40,327 nucleotides of DNA from Oscillospiraceae bacterium (GCA_031265355.1 JAISCT010000068.1:1-40327), one strand, 5' to 3'; counted from the first letter of the stretch, positions 1-8,067 are shown. A program made the numbers and translations. Notes: a model not told the origin generated them from the sequence alone.

Positions 1-47
1 TCGTCATAGAGCGCGGAGCGGCAGTAGATGGCTGTTTTCCGTTTCAT
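1..47 (-). CDS. Serine recombinase, N-terminus only (runs off the left edge)
   Basis: Reading the minus strand from an ATG at 47 gives MKRKTAIYCRSALYD before the window ends. An A-rich, AAAGGA-type ribosome site lies just upstream. The AIYCR core matches the first strand of the resolvase/invertase catalytic domain of large serine recombinases, where the usual form is AIYCRVS and the nucleophilic serine follows the arginine region. Only 15 residues are visible, so neither the recombinase type nor its intactness can be judged. Its position next to an AT-richer accessory stretch fits a mobile or integrated element. The family call is an inference from a short motif. Confidence 0.45.
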   Translation of the reverse strand, partial: MKRKTAIYCRSALYD

Positions 48-256
48 GCTGTGTTCCTTTCCCGGCTTTTGGCCGTGTGACCGCCAATCGTTCGTGTGCC
101 GCAAACGTCCCGGCCGCCTTTTGTTAATGGACACACAATCTGTGTCCCTAACAGATTAGACCTTTCGGTCGTTTGTCGGCATAAATGGGAAAATAGATAA
201 AATTTTCCTGCACGATGAGAATGAAATATAGAAAACGGAGAATGCCGCAAAAGAGC

Positions 257-285
257 TTGACTTTTCTCAGACAGGCGGCTATACT
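257..285 (+). promoter_or_regulatory. Sigma-A type promoter
   Basis: TTGACT at 257-262 and TATACT at 280-285 are separated by 17 bases, close to consensus. Transcription would start near 291 and meet the terminator-like hairpin at 304-347 almost at once. Confidence 0.6.
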
Positions 286-303
286 GAAGCGCATACATAG
301 CTA

Positions 304-347
304 AAGGACAATGGCGTCAGAAATATTCTTGATGCCATTGTCTTTTA
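304..347 (+). terminator. Intrinsic terminator or attenuator hairpin
   Basis: The arm at 307-315 (GACAATGGC) pairs with 334-342 (GCCATTGTC), and flanking A/T bases extend the stem into a T-rich tail at 342-350. It stands about 15-20 bases after the predicted start of the promoter at 257-285 and about 100 bases before the first forward gene. The rest of 48-450 shows only a small hairpin around 129-147 (GGACACA/TGTGTCC) and no convincing gene. Confidence 0.6.
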
Positions 348-450
348 TTTTGCGTTTGTCGATGCTCGAATTTCCAGAAAATAGGATATAAAGCAATTGA
401 CAAGGCGGCTGCGAACGGATCAGAATTTTTACACATAGGAGGACATCATT

Positions 451-630
451 GTGAAGAAGGTTGTGAGTTTTTCGTTGGTACTCGCACTGTTGTTGACGGC
501 TGTGATGGCCGCGACTCTGGTGATACGTACGCCATTTGAAGCCAAAGCATCGGAGCCTGTCGATATGCAGACGGCCTTGGCGGAAGGAACTCCGTTTGAC
601 TTTATGAAAGATGAATACAGACTATCTTGA
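451..630 (+). CDS. Small secreted protein, probably truncated
   Basis: A GTG start at 451 sits seven bases after a strong AGGAGG site (437-442) and opens a 59-residue frame. Residues 1-33 look like a signal peptide: KK at positions 2-3, then a hydrophobic stretch (LVLALLLTAVMAATLV), with an AKA-type cleavage region near residues 31-33. The mature part is only about 26 residues and has no recognised motif. A second open frame shifted by +1 starts inside its 3' end (611) and runs to 724 with protein-like composition. The pair may therefore be one secreted protein broken by a frameshift. It lies 105 bases upstream of the cysteine-motif protein at 736 and could have been part of the same accessory unit. 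No function can be assigned. Confidence 0.5.
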   Translation: MKKVVSFSLVLALLLTAVMAATLVIRTPFEAKASEPVDMQTALAEGTPFDFMKDEYRLS

Positions 631-724
631 CTATTCCAAGCCTACTCTATTGAAAATTGCAAGAGAAAGAGTATATTACGATGCACCGGAATTATTTAAG
701 CTACTCGAAAGTTCGATGGGATAG
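611..724 (+). pseudogene. Possible frameshifted remainder of the secreted protein
   Basis: This 37-residue frame starts at ATG 611 and overlaps the end of the 451-630 frame, shifted by +1. Its sequence (including LLKIARERVYYDAPELFKLL) looks like a real amphipathic helical segment rather than noise. It has no good ribosome site of its own. It ends at a TAG that overlaps the ribosome site for the next gene. It is either the second half of a gene broken by an indel or a tiny overlapping gene; the former seems likelier. Confidence 0.3.
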
Positions 725-735
725 GAGATGTATTT

Positions 736-1605
736 GTGAGGATAAAAGCAAGGTTTGTTTTCCATCTTCCATTAAATGATGCTAAAAAACTCTTCAGTGT
801 CATTAATCAGAAACTTGTTGAGAGTAATCCGCCGGATACAATGCGAGTTATCGAGGTGTATAAAGACACTCCTAAGTACGGTATTATCGTGAGAGAGTTA
901 GAAAAACTTGGAGTTTCTTGCACTCCAGATGAGGATGAGGTATATACAAAACAAGAGCTGCTTGATTCGCCGATCTTGCGTATTGTTCCCAATGCACACA
1001 GGGGTGGCTATCCTCAGCCAGAAGGGGGCGAGAAAGAAGAAAATTATCAAGGCCATTCATATGATCTAGATACTGGCTGTAAGTATTGTACTCATGGCCG
1101 TCTGCAAAATCGTCCGTTAAGGCTAAAAAGCTCCGTGAAAATGGGCAATAATGACATATCTGGAATTTGGTGGATGCGCGAATTGGTTGTAACAAAAAAA
1201 CTTAGAAATCTGATTGAAGACGCTGGTTTAACGGGATGTGAATTTTGGCCGGTCATAAAGCATGGGAAAAATGTACCGTTTGAGGATGTTTTTCAATTAA
1301 AGATTGTTGGGACTTTGCCTGCCATGAGTGCAAAAACAAATATCATTTACGAGCGGGAATGGATATTTGAAGGACGAAAAATGAGGTCATGCCCTTATGG
1401 ATGTGGTGAAAGATATCTGCAAGGTTCAATATACTATTGTGCGCGCGATCTCGCCTCTATCCCTGATTTTGCTTTGACACCGGAATGGTTTGGCACGAAT
1501 AATGCATATTGGCGTTGGCCGTTTCTATCGCAAAAGGCCTATCGCCTTTTTGTGGACAATAAAATCAAAGGTGTACGCTTTTATCCTCCTGTAGTAGTCG
1601 AATGA
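736..1605 (+). CDS. Cysteine-motif protein, double-CXXCG immunity-like, copy 1
   Basis: This is a 289-residue soluble protein starting at GTG 736 with an AGGAG site eight bases upstream. Visible landmarks are a CKYC pair (C115, C118), a CPYGCG motif (C219, C223), an aromatic-rich stretch (GIWWMREL, residues 143-150), and a C-terminus with GVRFYPPVVVE. Two cysteine knuckles plus a terminal GVRF element resemble the SitI6-like double-CXXCG proteins, a family that includes immunity proteins to secreted toxins; the spacing here is not canonical. The knuckles would be expected to bind zinc. A second copy at 3152-4033 is almost identical over the last ~210 residues but diverged over the first ~80. 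The gene sits in an AT-rich island. The immunity role is an inference from motif pattern and context; no toxin is visible. Confidence 0.6.
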   Translation: MRIKARFVFHLPLNDAKKLFSVINQKLVESNPPDTMRVIEVYKDTPKYGIIVRELEKLGVSCTPDEDEVYTKQELLDSPILRIVPNAHRGGYPQPEGGEKEENYQGHSYDLDTGCKYCTHGRLQNRPLRLKSSVKMGNNDISGIWWMRELVVTKKLRNLIEDAGLTGCEFWPVIKHGKNVPFEDVFQLKIVGTLPAMSAKTNIIYEREWIFEGRKMRSCPYGCGERYLQGSIYYCARDLASIPDFALTPEWFGTNNAYWRWPFLSQKAYRLFVDNKIKGVRFYPPVVVE

Positions 1606-1628
1606 AGTAACGAATGGGACGACTATGA

Positions 1629-1775
1629 CCTACATTTGGGACGGATCCAAAAGCTGGAATTAAGATTGTATCGGGAATAGATGATGTTGTCGATGAAAGT
1701 AAAGCTATAAAAGCTAAAGGTTTGAAACAGGCTTTGCGGGCCTCCTTCGTTTCGCAATATGCGTTCCATTCGTAG
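1629..1775 (+). pseudogene. Possible toxin or pretoxin gene fragment
   Basis: An open frame without a start codon encodes 48 residues, including PTFGTDPKAGIKIVSGIDD, before a TAG at 1773. The composition looks protein-like, and the GIDDVVDESKAIKAKG part recalls linker segments of polymorphic toxins, which would fit immunity-like neighbours. No ribosome site or initiator is present. The call is tentative and rests on appearance and context. The remaining bases of 1606-2023 show no gene, apart from a loose inverted repeat around 1890-1960 (GAAGTCTCCGGCAAAAA and its reverse complement). Confidence 0.25.
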
Positions 1776-1898
1776 AGTAATCGCCTCCCATGGAACAATT
1801 ACCCTATTATACTATATCATTTTATTCGTTGCAAATGTTTCCGTGCGCCAGTATAACCAGCATCTGTTCTCTGTAAAATAGAGTACTATAAACAGGCC

Positions 1899-1951
1899 GC
1901 CGAGAAGTCTCCGGCAAAAAATTGAGGCATAATTTTTGCCGGAGACTTCTG
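1899..1951. repeat. Inverted repeat, hairpin-forming
   Basis: GAAGTCTCCGGCAAAAA near 1904-1920 is matched by its exact reverse complement TTTTTGCCGGAGACTTC near 1934-1950, separated by a short AT-rich loop. The stem carries A/T tracts on both sides, so it could terminate transcription in either direction between the copy-1 gene and the small gene at 2024. Confidence 0.6.
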
Positions 1952-2023
1952 AAGAGAATTCGTCGATAACTCCGTAATTTATGACCTGAGCGGTCTCTTT
2001 TGCAGAAAGGCGGATTAATAGAG

Positions 2024-2320
2024 ATGAAGTATAAGAATATTTATTTTCCGACAAGTTTAAGTGAAGTAGATCCGTCAGATGATAATATTGATGTTATTAT
2101 TACATTGGAAGATGATAGTTCATATGTGCTTGTTGTTGCTACTCCGATAAATTTAGTTTCACTTATGAAAAAGGAAAACAAGTCTTACTTGTCCGCAGGC
2201 TGTCCATTTGCCTTTGTCGAGGAATTGACGGAAGAAAACATAATGAAGCTTGTAGTTTCTTTTTGTGAGACTGATGCATATTGGCTGAAATATTATCACA
2301 AAGCAGGTGAAAGAGATTAG
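2024..2320 (+). CDS. Small acidic protein, immunity-like
   Basis: A 98-residue soluble protein. ATG 2024 is chosen over the in-frame TTG at 2000 because the AAAGGCGG at 2006-2013 lies at a workable distance. The sequence begins MKYKNIYFPTSLSEVD, has a beta-rich middle (NIDVIITLEDDSSYVLVVAT) and a mixed C-terminal half ending in WLKYYHKAGERD. Size, acidity and mixed alpha/beta look match small immunity proteins of polymorphic toxin systems, but no specific family was recognised. It lies between the two copies of the cysteine-motif protein and 75 bases before a small membrane protein. The role is inferred from context only. Confidence 0.55.
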   Translation: MKYKNIYFPTSLSEVDPSDDNIDVIITLEDDSSYVLVVATPINLVSLMKKENKSYLSAGCPFAFVEELTEENIMKLVVSFCETDAYWLKYYHKAGERD

Positions 2321-2395
2321 CACAGCCTTGCAAGGAACACAGCGACACCCATTGGTATTGCTTTCTGGAAAACTTGTTTACAAGTAGGCGAAATT

Positions 2396-2755
2396 ATGGC
2401 TTCTTGGATTAAAGCAATAGCATTCTTCTTAGCATTATCTTTTTCCGCAAAATGGTACGAAGAAGAATTCGAGCGATTTTTTCGGGTGAGATGTTCAGAT
2501 AGAACAAGAATATTCTTTCTAGTATTTGCATTTTCTGACCATAAGGTAAGCGTCTTAACACTTATTTCTCAGGCTTTGAACATCTTCACGTTCTTAGTTT
2601 TTATTTTTGCAAATATTGCGGATATAGATTTTCTGAAACCAGTTATTAATATGCATATTTATGATATACTTTTGCTGTTTAATCTTGTTGTTATGACAAT
2701 ATTGAGAGTAGTAGATGTTGTTATTGGAGAACTGCAGACAAGATCGAAAAGATAG
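2396..2755 (+). CDS. Small integral membrane protein, function unknown
   Basis: A 119-residue protein starting at ATG 2396 with a weak TAGGCG site upstream. Three hydrophobic stretches are visible: residues ~4-18 (WIKAIAFFLALSFSA), ~58-74 (LNIFTFLVFIFANIADI) and ~86-105 (HIYDILLLFNLVVMTILRVV). A charged loop (KWYEEEFERFFRVRCSDR) lies between the first two. No family was recognised. It sits in the AT-rich island between the two immunity-like paralogues and could be an accessory or membrane-acting immunity protein; that is speculation from position. Confidence 0.5.
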   Translation: MASWIKAIAFFLALSFSAKWYEEEFERFFRVRCSDRTRIFFLVFAFSDHKVSVLTLISQALNIFTFLVFIFANIADIDFLKPVINMHIYDILLLFNLVVMTILRVVDVVIGELQTRSKR

Positions 2756-3151
2756 GATCGGGTAAGGGGCCGCCCATGAGTTGAGTGCTTGATCTCCTGT
2801 ACCATTTATTCTGATATCGGGATAACAGATCCACGTGTGCCGTCCGGTACATGGTAAAGACCATCTGCAAATGAAATCGAAACCATAGTTGATATCGTCA
2901 GTATTGGGTGGAGCACCTGTGATTTAATTATGAATCCATCATGGGTGAATTTTGGATATTTGTTCTGGAATATTGAAGTAGCGGTGATATACTAACGCGC
3001 GATAAGATTTGCAGAATTTTGGCTTGTGGGAGCATCTCCTGTTTAACACTGTGCTTACGCAACGTGGTAAATCTCAACGCTCACGAGTATAAATGTGGTG
3101 GAAGTGTTTATATGGATTACAATCTGTTCTGAGAATTCAGGAGGCAATGAA
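2756..3151. other. Gene-free AT-rich stretch
   Basis: No open frame with a plausible start, no convincing promoter pair and no strong hairpin was found in these 396 bases, except the AGGAGG-type ribosome site at 3138-3145 that serves the next gene. It may be decayed sequence of the island. Confidence 0.4.
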
Positions 3152-4033
3152 ATGCGTATAGAAGCGCGTCTGGTACTTGATTTTAGAGGAATCCCGGAGG
3201 AAAGAGCAAGAGACGTATTGGTATTTGTCGGACTGAAACGAGAAATTGAAGAGAAGTATCTGACAGGTTTACAAGTTGTAAAGATTTATAAAGATTGTGA
3301 TAAGTATAAAATTTTGCGTCAAAAATTGAAAGAGTTTGAGATTGATTTTCTTGAGACGGAAGATGAAATTTTTACAAAAAAAGAATTGCTGAGCTCGCCG
3401 ATCTTGTGCATTATTCCCAATGCGCACAGGGGCGGCTATCCTCAGCCGGAAGGAGGCGAGAAAGAAGAAAATTATCAAGGCCATTCATATGATCTAGATA
3501 CTGGCTGTAAGTATTGTACTCGTGGCCGTCTGCAAAATCGTCCGTTAAGGCTAAAAAGCTCCGTGAAAATGGGCAATAATGACATGTCTGGAATTTGGTG
3601 GATGCGCGAATTGGTTGTAACAAAAAAACTTAGAAATTTAATTGAAGATGCTGAATTAACAGGATGTGAATTTTGGCCGCTCATAAAGCATGGGAAAAAT
3701 GTACCGTTTGAGGATATTTTTCAATTAAAGATTGTTGGGACTTTGCCTGCCATGAGTGCAAAAACAAATATCATTTACGAGCGGGAGTGGATATTTGAAG
3801 GGAGAAAAATGAAGTCTTGCCCTTATGGATGTGGTGAAAGATATGTGAAAGGCTCAATATACTATTGTGCGAGCGATCTCGTTTCCATCCTTGACTTTGC
3901 TTTGACACAGGAATGGTTCGGTTCGAATGATGAATATTGGCGCTGGCCGTTTCTATCGCAAAAGGCCTATCGCCTTTTTGTGGACAATAAAATCAAAGGT
4001 GTACGCTTTTATCCTCCTGTAGTAGTCGAATGA
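3152..4033 (+). CDS. Cysteine-motif protein, double-CXXCG immunity-like, copy 2
   Basis: A 293-residue paralogue of the gene at 736. ATG 3152 is preferred over an upstream in-frame GTG at 3095 because CAGGAGGC lies seven bases before it and the protein then aligns with copy 1 from MRIEARLVL onward. The CKYC and CPYGCG knuckles and the GVRFYPPVVVE end are conserved. Residues from about 85 to the end differ from copy 1 at only a dozen or so positions, while the first ~80 are clearly homologous but strongly diverged. The high identity ends abruptly at the shared stop codon. The next gene starts about 40 bases later and has the GC-rich composition of the chromosome, so this gene marks the island's right edge. 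Function as for copy 1, by inference. Confidence 0.6.
   Translation: MRIEARLVLDFRGIPEERARDVLVFVGLKREIEEKYLTGLQVVKIYKDCDKYKILRQKLKEFEIDFLETEDEIFTKKELLSSPILCIIPNAHRGGYPQPEGGEKEENYQGHSYDLDTGCKYCTRGRLQNRPLRLKSSVKMGNNDMSGIWWMRELVVTKKLRNLIEDAELTGCEFWPLIKHGKNVPFEDIFQLKIVGTLPAMSAKTNIIYEREWIFEGRKMKSCPYGCGERYVKGSIYYCASDLVSILDFALTQEWFGSNDEYWRWPFLSQKAYRLFVDNKIKGVRFYPPVVVE
3386..4033 (+). repeat. Long direct repeat, partner of about 960-1605
   Basis: The 3' three-quarters of the two paralogous genes are nearly identical at DNA level and lie in the same orientation 2.4 kb apart. Recombination between them would remove the two small genes in between. Confidence 0.8.
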
Positions 4034-4072
4034 TATCAGAACCGCGCCGCGAACATTGAGGAGTTGAGCGCC

Positions 4073-5641
4073 GTGAACACACCAAACACGAACCTACCGG
4101 AGGAAACCCGCGACAAACGGAAAAGAGGCGGCTGGACGGCCCTGCGCCTCGGGCTCGCCGCGGGTGCGGTCTGCGCCGCCGCGGCGCTTGTGCTGTGGCT
4201 GCGGCCCGTGTCCGCTCCGGCAAACACGGGGCCCGCCGAGCCGGCCGTGTCGCCGCCGGTTGGCGAAGCACAGGCGACGCTTGTGCCGTCCGGCGGCGGC
4301 GCCACGCTGACGCCGCCGCCGGTGACGGCCGCCGCCATGGGGGTCCACGCGCTGACGCCGGCACAGTACAACTACTACTATGTCGGCCAGTACAATCTGT
4401 TTCTGGCCGCCGACATGGGCCTCAGCACGCTGGACCGGAACGCGCCGCTGGGGCAGCAGCCCTATGTGGAGGGGATGACGTGGGAGGACTATTTCCGGCA
4501 GCTGGCGGAGGATACGATCCGCTACACCTACGCGCTGAGCGACGCCGCGCAGGCGACGGGCTACGCACTGCCCGCGGCGGAGGCGCGGCGGCTTGACGAG
4601 AGCTGGCAGGCCATGCAGGACTATGCCGCGCAGAGCGGACAGACGGTGGAGGCGTATCTGGAGGAGCTGTTCGGAGCCGGGGTCAGTGAGACGGTGTTCC
4701 GAGAGGAAAACCGCCGGGAAGCGCTGGCTAAGAGTTATGACAACCACTTGCGCGCCGGCTTTACCGTCTCCGACGAGGAGATTCAGACGGCCTACGACCA
4801 GGACCACAGGGCGGCGGACCGGGTGTCCTACTGCTATTTCCCCATGATCGCCGCGTACCGGGATGTAAACGGAGACGACGTGCTCTCCGAGGCGGAGAAG
4901 GCGCAGGCCAAGACCGAGACTGTGCGGCGCGCGTGGGAGATGCTGGATAGGGTGGAGGATGAAAACAATTTTAACACGCTCTGCGTGGAGTACGCGGACC
5001 CCTACAGCCTGTCGGGGTACCGGGACGACCCGGCCTTCGCCCTTTACCGGGATGTGACCTACGCGCAGATCGAGACGGATCCGACGCTGGCCGCGTGGGC
5101 GTTCGGCGACGATCGAACCCCCGGCGAAAAGAGTGTCCTCACAGGCCAGGACCACTGCTATGTCCTCTACTTCATCGGACGCAGCCGGGAGGAAGTCCGC
5201 GCGGTGGACGTCCGCCTGCTGTCCTTCCGGCCCGCCGACGTTCCGGCCGGCCGCGCGCTGACCGAGGTCCAGACCCAAGCGATGCTGCGTGAAGCGGAGG
5301 CAGAATTGGAAAAATTTGGAACAACAGATCGCAGTGAAACGGCGTTTGAGACGCTCACGCCTCAGGCCTCCGCCCTTTACGAGCAGATGACGCCGGGGCA
5401 TTTCTCCGAGACGGCGGACGCCTGGTGTTTCGACCCCGCCCGCGTGCCGGGCGACTGTACGGTGATCCAAGAGGAGACAGCCGTGTATCTCTTCTATTTT
5501 CTGCGGCAGGGGGCGCCCGTTTGGAAGCTGGCCGTGCGTGAGCAACTCCTGCAGGAGCGGTTTGACGCATATTTTGACACGCTCGCGCCGGCGTACGCCT
5601 TCATTCCCAAAGAGGGATTCGACCGCACGCAGACGTTGTAG
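4073..5641 (+). CDS. Membrane-anchored SurA/PrsA-like peptidyl-prolyl isomerase family protein
   Basis: GTG 4073 follows a GAGGAG site by nine bases; the in-frame TTG at 4064 abuts that site and is unlikely. The 522-residue protein has a basic start (RDKRKRGG), one transmembrane segment at about residues 23-43 and a Pro/Ala/Gly-rich linker. A helical SurA_N-like chaperone region follows (about 100-240), containing YDNHLRAGFTVSDEEIQ, the typical lead into a parvulin domain. The rest resembles a degenerate parvulin-like domain (around HCYVLYFIGRS) without obvious catalytic signatures. The likely job is folding or holding exported proteins outside the membrane. It ends eight bases before the convergent stop of the PTS-EAL gene. 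Foldase family is well supported; enzymatic activity is uncertain. Confidence 0.7.
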   Translation: MNTPNTNLPEETRDKRKRGGWTALRLGLAAGAVCAAAALVLWLRPVSAPANTGPAEPAVSPPVGEAQATLVPSGGGATLTPPPVTAAAMGVHALTPAQYNYYYVGQYNLFLAADMGLSTLDRNAPLGQQPYVEGMTWEDYFRQLAEDTIRYTYALSDAAQATGYALPAAEARRLDESWQAMQDYAAQSGQTVEAYLEELFGAGVSETVFREENRREALAKSYDNHLRAGFTVSDEEIQTAYDQDHRAADRVSYCYFPMIAAYRDVNGDDVLSEAEKAQAKTETVRRAWEMLDRVEDENNFNTLCVEYADPYSLSGYRDDPAFALYRDVTYAQIETDPTLAAWAFGDDRTPGEKSVLTGQDHCYVLYFIGRSREEVRAVDVRLLSFRPADVPAGRALTEVQTQAMLREAEAELEKFGTTDRSETAFETLTPQASALYEQMTPGHFSETADAWCFDPARVPGDCTVIQEETAVYLFYFLRQGAPVWKLAVREQLLQERFDAYFDTLAPAYAFIPKEGFDRTQTL

Positions 5642-5649
5642 AGAGCGCC

Positions 5650-7812
5650 TCAGAAGATCTCGTGCTCCGGACCGACTTCGATCTCGCGGACGAAGAGACA
5701 AAACGCCTCGTCCGAGATAGGGCGGCTGAAGTGGTAGCCCTGGAAGTGCGTGCAGCCGATGGAGTCGAGCAGCCGGAGCTGGTCCTCATTTTCCACATAT
5801 TCCACGACAAGACCGATGCCCAGCGTCTGACAGAGCTGGAGGATGGACGAGATGATCTCCAGGTTCTCCGGCGCCGTGGCCACGTCCTTCGAGAGGCACT
5901 TGTCCACCTTCAGCGTGGAGATGGGGAAACGTTTTAAATACACGAGAGACGAATGTCCCATGCCGAAGTCGTCGATGGCGATGCCGAATCCGTGTTCTTT
6001 CAGAGCGAGGATGTTGCGCGAGGTGGTCTCCTCGTTCGAAACGGCCAGCGTCTCGGTGATCTCGATCTCCAGACCGGACGGCGGTACGCCGTGGGAGGCG
6101 GCGATTTGGGCCATCCGGTCGGCAAACCCCGGCTCTTTGAGCTCCGTCACCGAGATGTTGACGGAGATGAAAATGCTGTCCGGCAGACCTTCGGACCGCC
6201 AGTGCTTTAGGGTCTGACAGGCCGAGTCGACGGCCTTGTGCCCCAGATCCTGGATGATACCCATGTCCTCGGCCAGCGCCACCACCACCATTGGGGAGAT
6301 AGAACCGTACACCGGGTGTTTCCAACGCAGCAGTTCCTCCGCCCCCTGCACGGTGCCCGTCGAGGGGGTGACGCAGGGCTGGTAGAGGTAGTAGAGTTCG
6401 TCTTCCTTGTCCAGCGCGCGCCGGAGGTCCATCGCGAGCAGACGGGCGACGCCGCCCACATCGTCCTCGCGGTGCAAATATTTCAGCCCGACGGCCATGT
6501 CGTAGTCCTCTTCGCAGAGGTGGCGCAGCTTGTCGTAGGCCTCGGAGAACTGCCGCGCCTTCATCCGCTCGCTCTGCAGCACAAAAGGCCGGTAGACAAG
6601 GATCCCCGCCGCCAGATTGACGAGCTGGAGCGCGACGCCGCTCCAGTGTCCGCCGGTGGAGAGATAGCCGCTAAACAGGATGGGCGTGGTCCAGGCCACC
6701 TCCACCGTGGTGTAGGGGACGAGGTGGAGCGCGGTGGCGACCGCGGCGAGGCCCATCATACACAGCGGTACGAGGATGAAAGGGATGGCGTAGACAGGGT
6801 TGATGATGACGGGCAGGCCGAAGAGCAGCAGTTCGTTGATGTTGAACAGGCCGGGCAGGATGGAGATGCGCGCCAGGCGATCCTGCCCCGAGCGGCGGGC
6901 GAACAGCAGCAGCGCCCCGATGAGGCACAGCGTGGTGCCCGAGCCGCCCATGTAGACGAAAGCGTCGAAAAATGTCTTGGTGAAAATTTGCGTGGGCGGG
7001 GCGCCGGCCACCGCGGCGGCCGCGTTCATGTGCAGCGCCGGTACGAGCACATTCTGCGCCACGGAGTCCAGCACGTTGTTGCCGTGGATGCCGAAGAGCC
7101 ACATGAAATGACTGAGCACATTGAACAGCAGGGCGGTGAGCGGCGTGCCTGACAGCCTGCTGAAGGGCGCCTGCAGGCCGGTGTAGATGAGTTCGTGCAG
7201 TGTGGGCAGCCCGAAGGCGCCAAACGCGGCGCGCAGGAGGCCAAAGCACAGCACGGTGGCGAGAGACGGCAGCAGAGACTGAAACACGCGGGCGATGCGG
7301 TAGTCCGGTTCGTCGAAGAAAAGGCGCAGCCGGCGCGGCTGGTGTTGGATCAGGCGCACCAGCAGCTCGGTCGAAAGGAGCCCCACAAAGATCGCGCTGA
7401 AAAGACCGATGGTGCCGGAGAGCCGCGCCAAGATCAGTCCGTCGGATTCGAGACCCATGATCAAAAAGGCGCACAGGGCCACCAGCGCGGCCTGGATGGG
7501 CGACAGATTGACGCCCCTGTGCTGGCGGTACCAGGCGGCCAGAGAACCGGAAATGGACATGACGGCGGCCAGCGCCACGATGGAAAATGTGGCGGCGTAG
7601 ATGTGGCCGCCAAACGTCTTCCAGCCCTCGCCGAACAGCGACGTCATCGCCCGTTGGTACGCTTGAATCGGCAGGTTGTTCACCAGCACGGCAAAGGACC
7701 CCAGGATCATCAGAGGGATGAGGGTGACGAAGCCGCCTTTGACGGCATACAGATGCCGCTGGTTAGAAAGACGGTATAAAAGTGTCTGCACGGACGACTT
7801 TTTCGGTTCCAT
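5650..7812 (-). CDS. PTS EIIC (cellobiose-type) fused to an EAL c-di-GMP phosphodiesterase domain
   Basis: A 720-residue fusion starting at ATG 7812 with AAGGAGG seven bases upstream. Residues ~1-400 are a polytopic PTS EIIC domain of the lactose/cellobiose type, with WLFGIHGNNVL, GGSGTTLCLIGALLLF and PGLFNINELLLFG. No EIIA or EIIB domain is attached or nearby. Residues ~455-705 form an EAL domain: the signature reads EELLRW instead of EALLRW, keeping the metal-binding Glu. VNIS, EITET, IDDFGMGHSSL, LKVDK, EYVEN and HFQGYHFSRP keep the other key acidic and glutamine residues, so hydrolysis of c-di-GMP is plausible. A membrane sugar sensor controlling c-di-GMP breakdown is the natural reading; this is inferred. 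Similar fusions are known in Clostridia. A PilZ effector is encoded at 32956. Confidence 0.85.
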   Translation of the reverse strand: MEPKKSSVQTLLYRLSNQRHLYAVKGGFVTLIPLMILGSFAVLVNNLPIQAYQRAMTSLFGEGWKTFGGHIYAATFSIVALAAVMSISGSLAAWYRQHRGVNLSPIQAALVALCAFLIMGLESDGLILARLSGTIGLFSAIFVGLLSTELLVRLIQHQPRRLRLFFDEPDYRIARVFQSLLPSLATVLCFGLLRAAFGAFGLPTLHELIYTGLQAPFSRLSGTPLTALLFNVLSHFMWLFGIHGNNVLDSVAQNVLVPALHMNAAAAVAGAPPTQIFTKTFFDAFVYMGGSGTTLCLIGALLLFARRSGQDRLARISILPGLFNINELLLFGLPVIINPVYAIPFILVPLCMMGLAAVATALHLVPYTTVEVAWTTPILFSGYLSTGGHWSGVALQLVNLAAGILVYRPFVLQSERMKARQFSEAYDKLRHLCEEDYDMAVGLKYLHREDDVGGVARLLAMDLRRALDKEDELYYLYQPCVTPSTGTVQGAEELLRWKHPVYGSISPMVVVALAEDMGIIQDLGHKAVDSACQTLKHWRSEGLPDSIFISVNISVTELKEPGFADRMAQIAASHGVPPSGLEIEITETLAVSNEETTSRNILALKEHGFGIAIDDFGMGHSSLVYLKRFPISTLKVDKCLSKDVATAPENLEIISSILQLCQTLGIGLVVEYVENEDQLRLLDSIGCTHFQGYHFSRPISDEAFCLFVREIEVGPEHEIF

Positions 7813-7834
7813 CGGGGGTCCTCCTTATGCTAAC

Positions 7835-7904
7835 GTGGGTTGCACCTGCAACCCACAACCCAAATTCTTGTTTTTTATTGCCACTCCGCGGCAATAAGGT
7901 ACTA
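7835..7904. repeat. Two-hairpin dispersed repeat, copy 1
   Basis: GTGGGTTGCA-CC-TGCAACCCAC (7835-7856) is a perfect 10-bp hairpin. It is followed by a CCCAAATTCTTG spacer with a T tract and a second hairpin, ATTGCC...GGCAAT (7877-7895), ending in AAGGTACTAA. The same arrangement recurs at 21683-21752, and the second hairpin alone at 20931-20960. The rest of 7905-8067 shows no gene. Confidence 0.75.
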
Positions 7905-8067
7905 AAGGTACTAATAGGCTGTGTCACCGACCCCGCGCCGCGCCGGCGGATCGAGAGCCCAGGGCTGTATCTCTAAATTCTCTAAAAAAAGTATCGAAAC
8001 AATGCGACCCGAACTGGAGAGCCGGAAATTGGGCAAACTTTGTGAGAGACAGAGGCTGTGAAAAAAG

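Noticed and set aside
2756..3151. Small gene starting at the in-frame GTG 3095
   Set aside because: It only extends copy 2 of the cysteine-motif protein by 19 residues without a ribosome site; ATG 3152 aligns with copy 1.
4094..5701. 535-residue open frame on the minus strand
   Set aside because: It lies opposite the SurA-like gene, is Arg-rich and low-complexity as expected for a GC-rich antisense frame, and lacks a start context.
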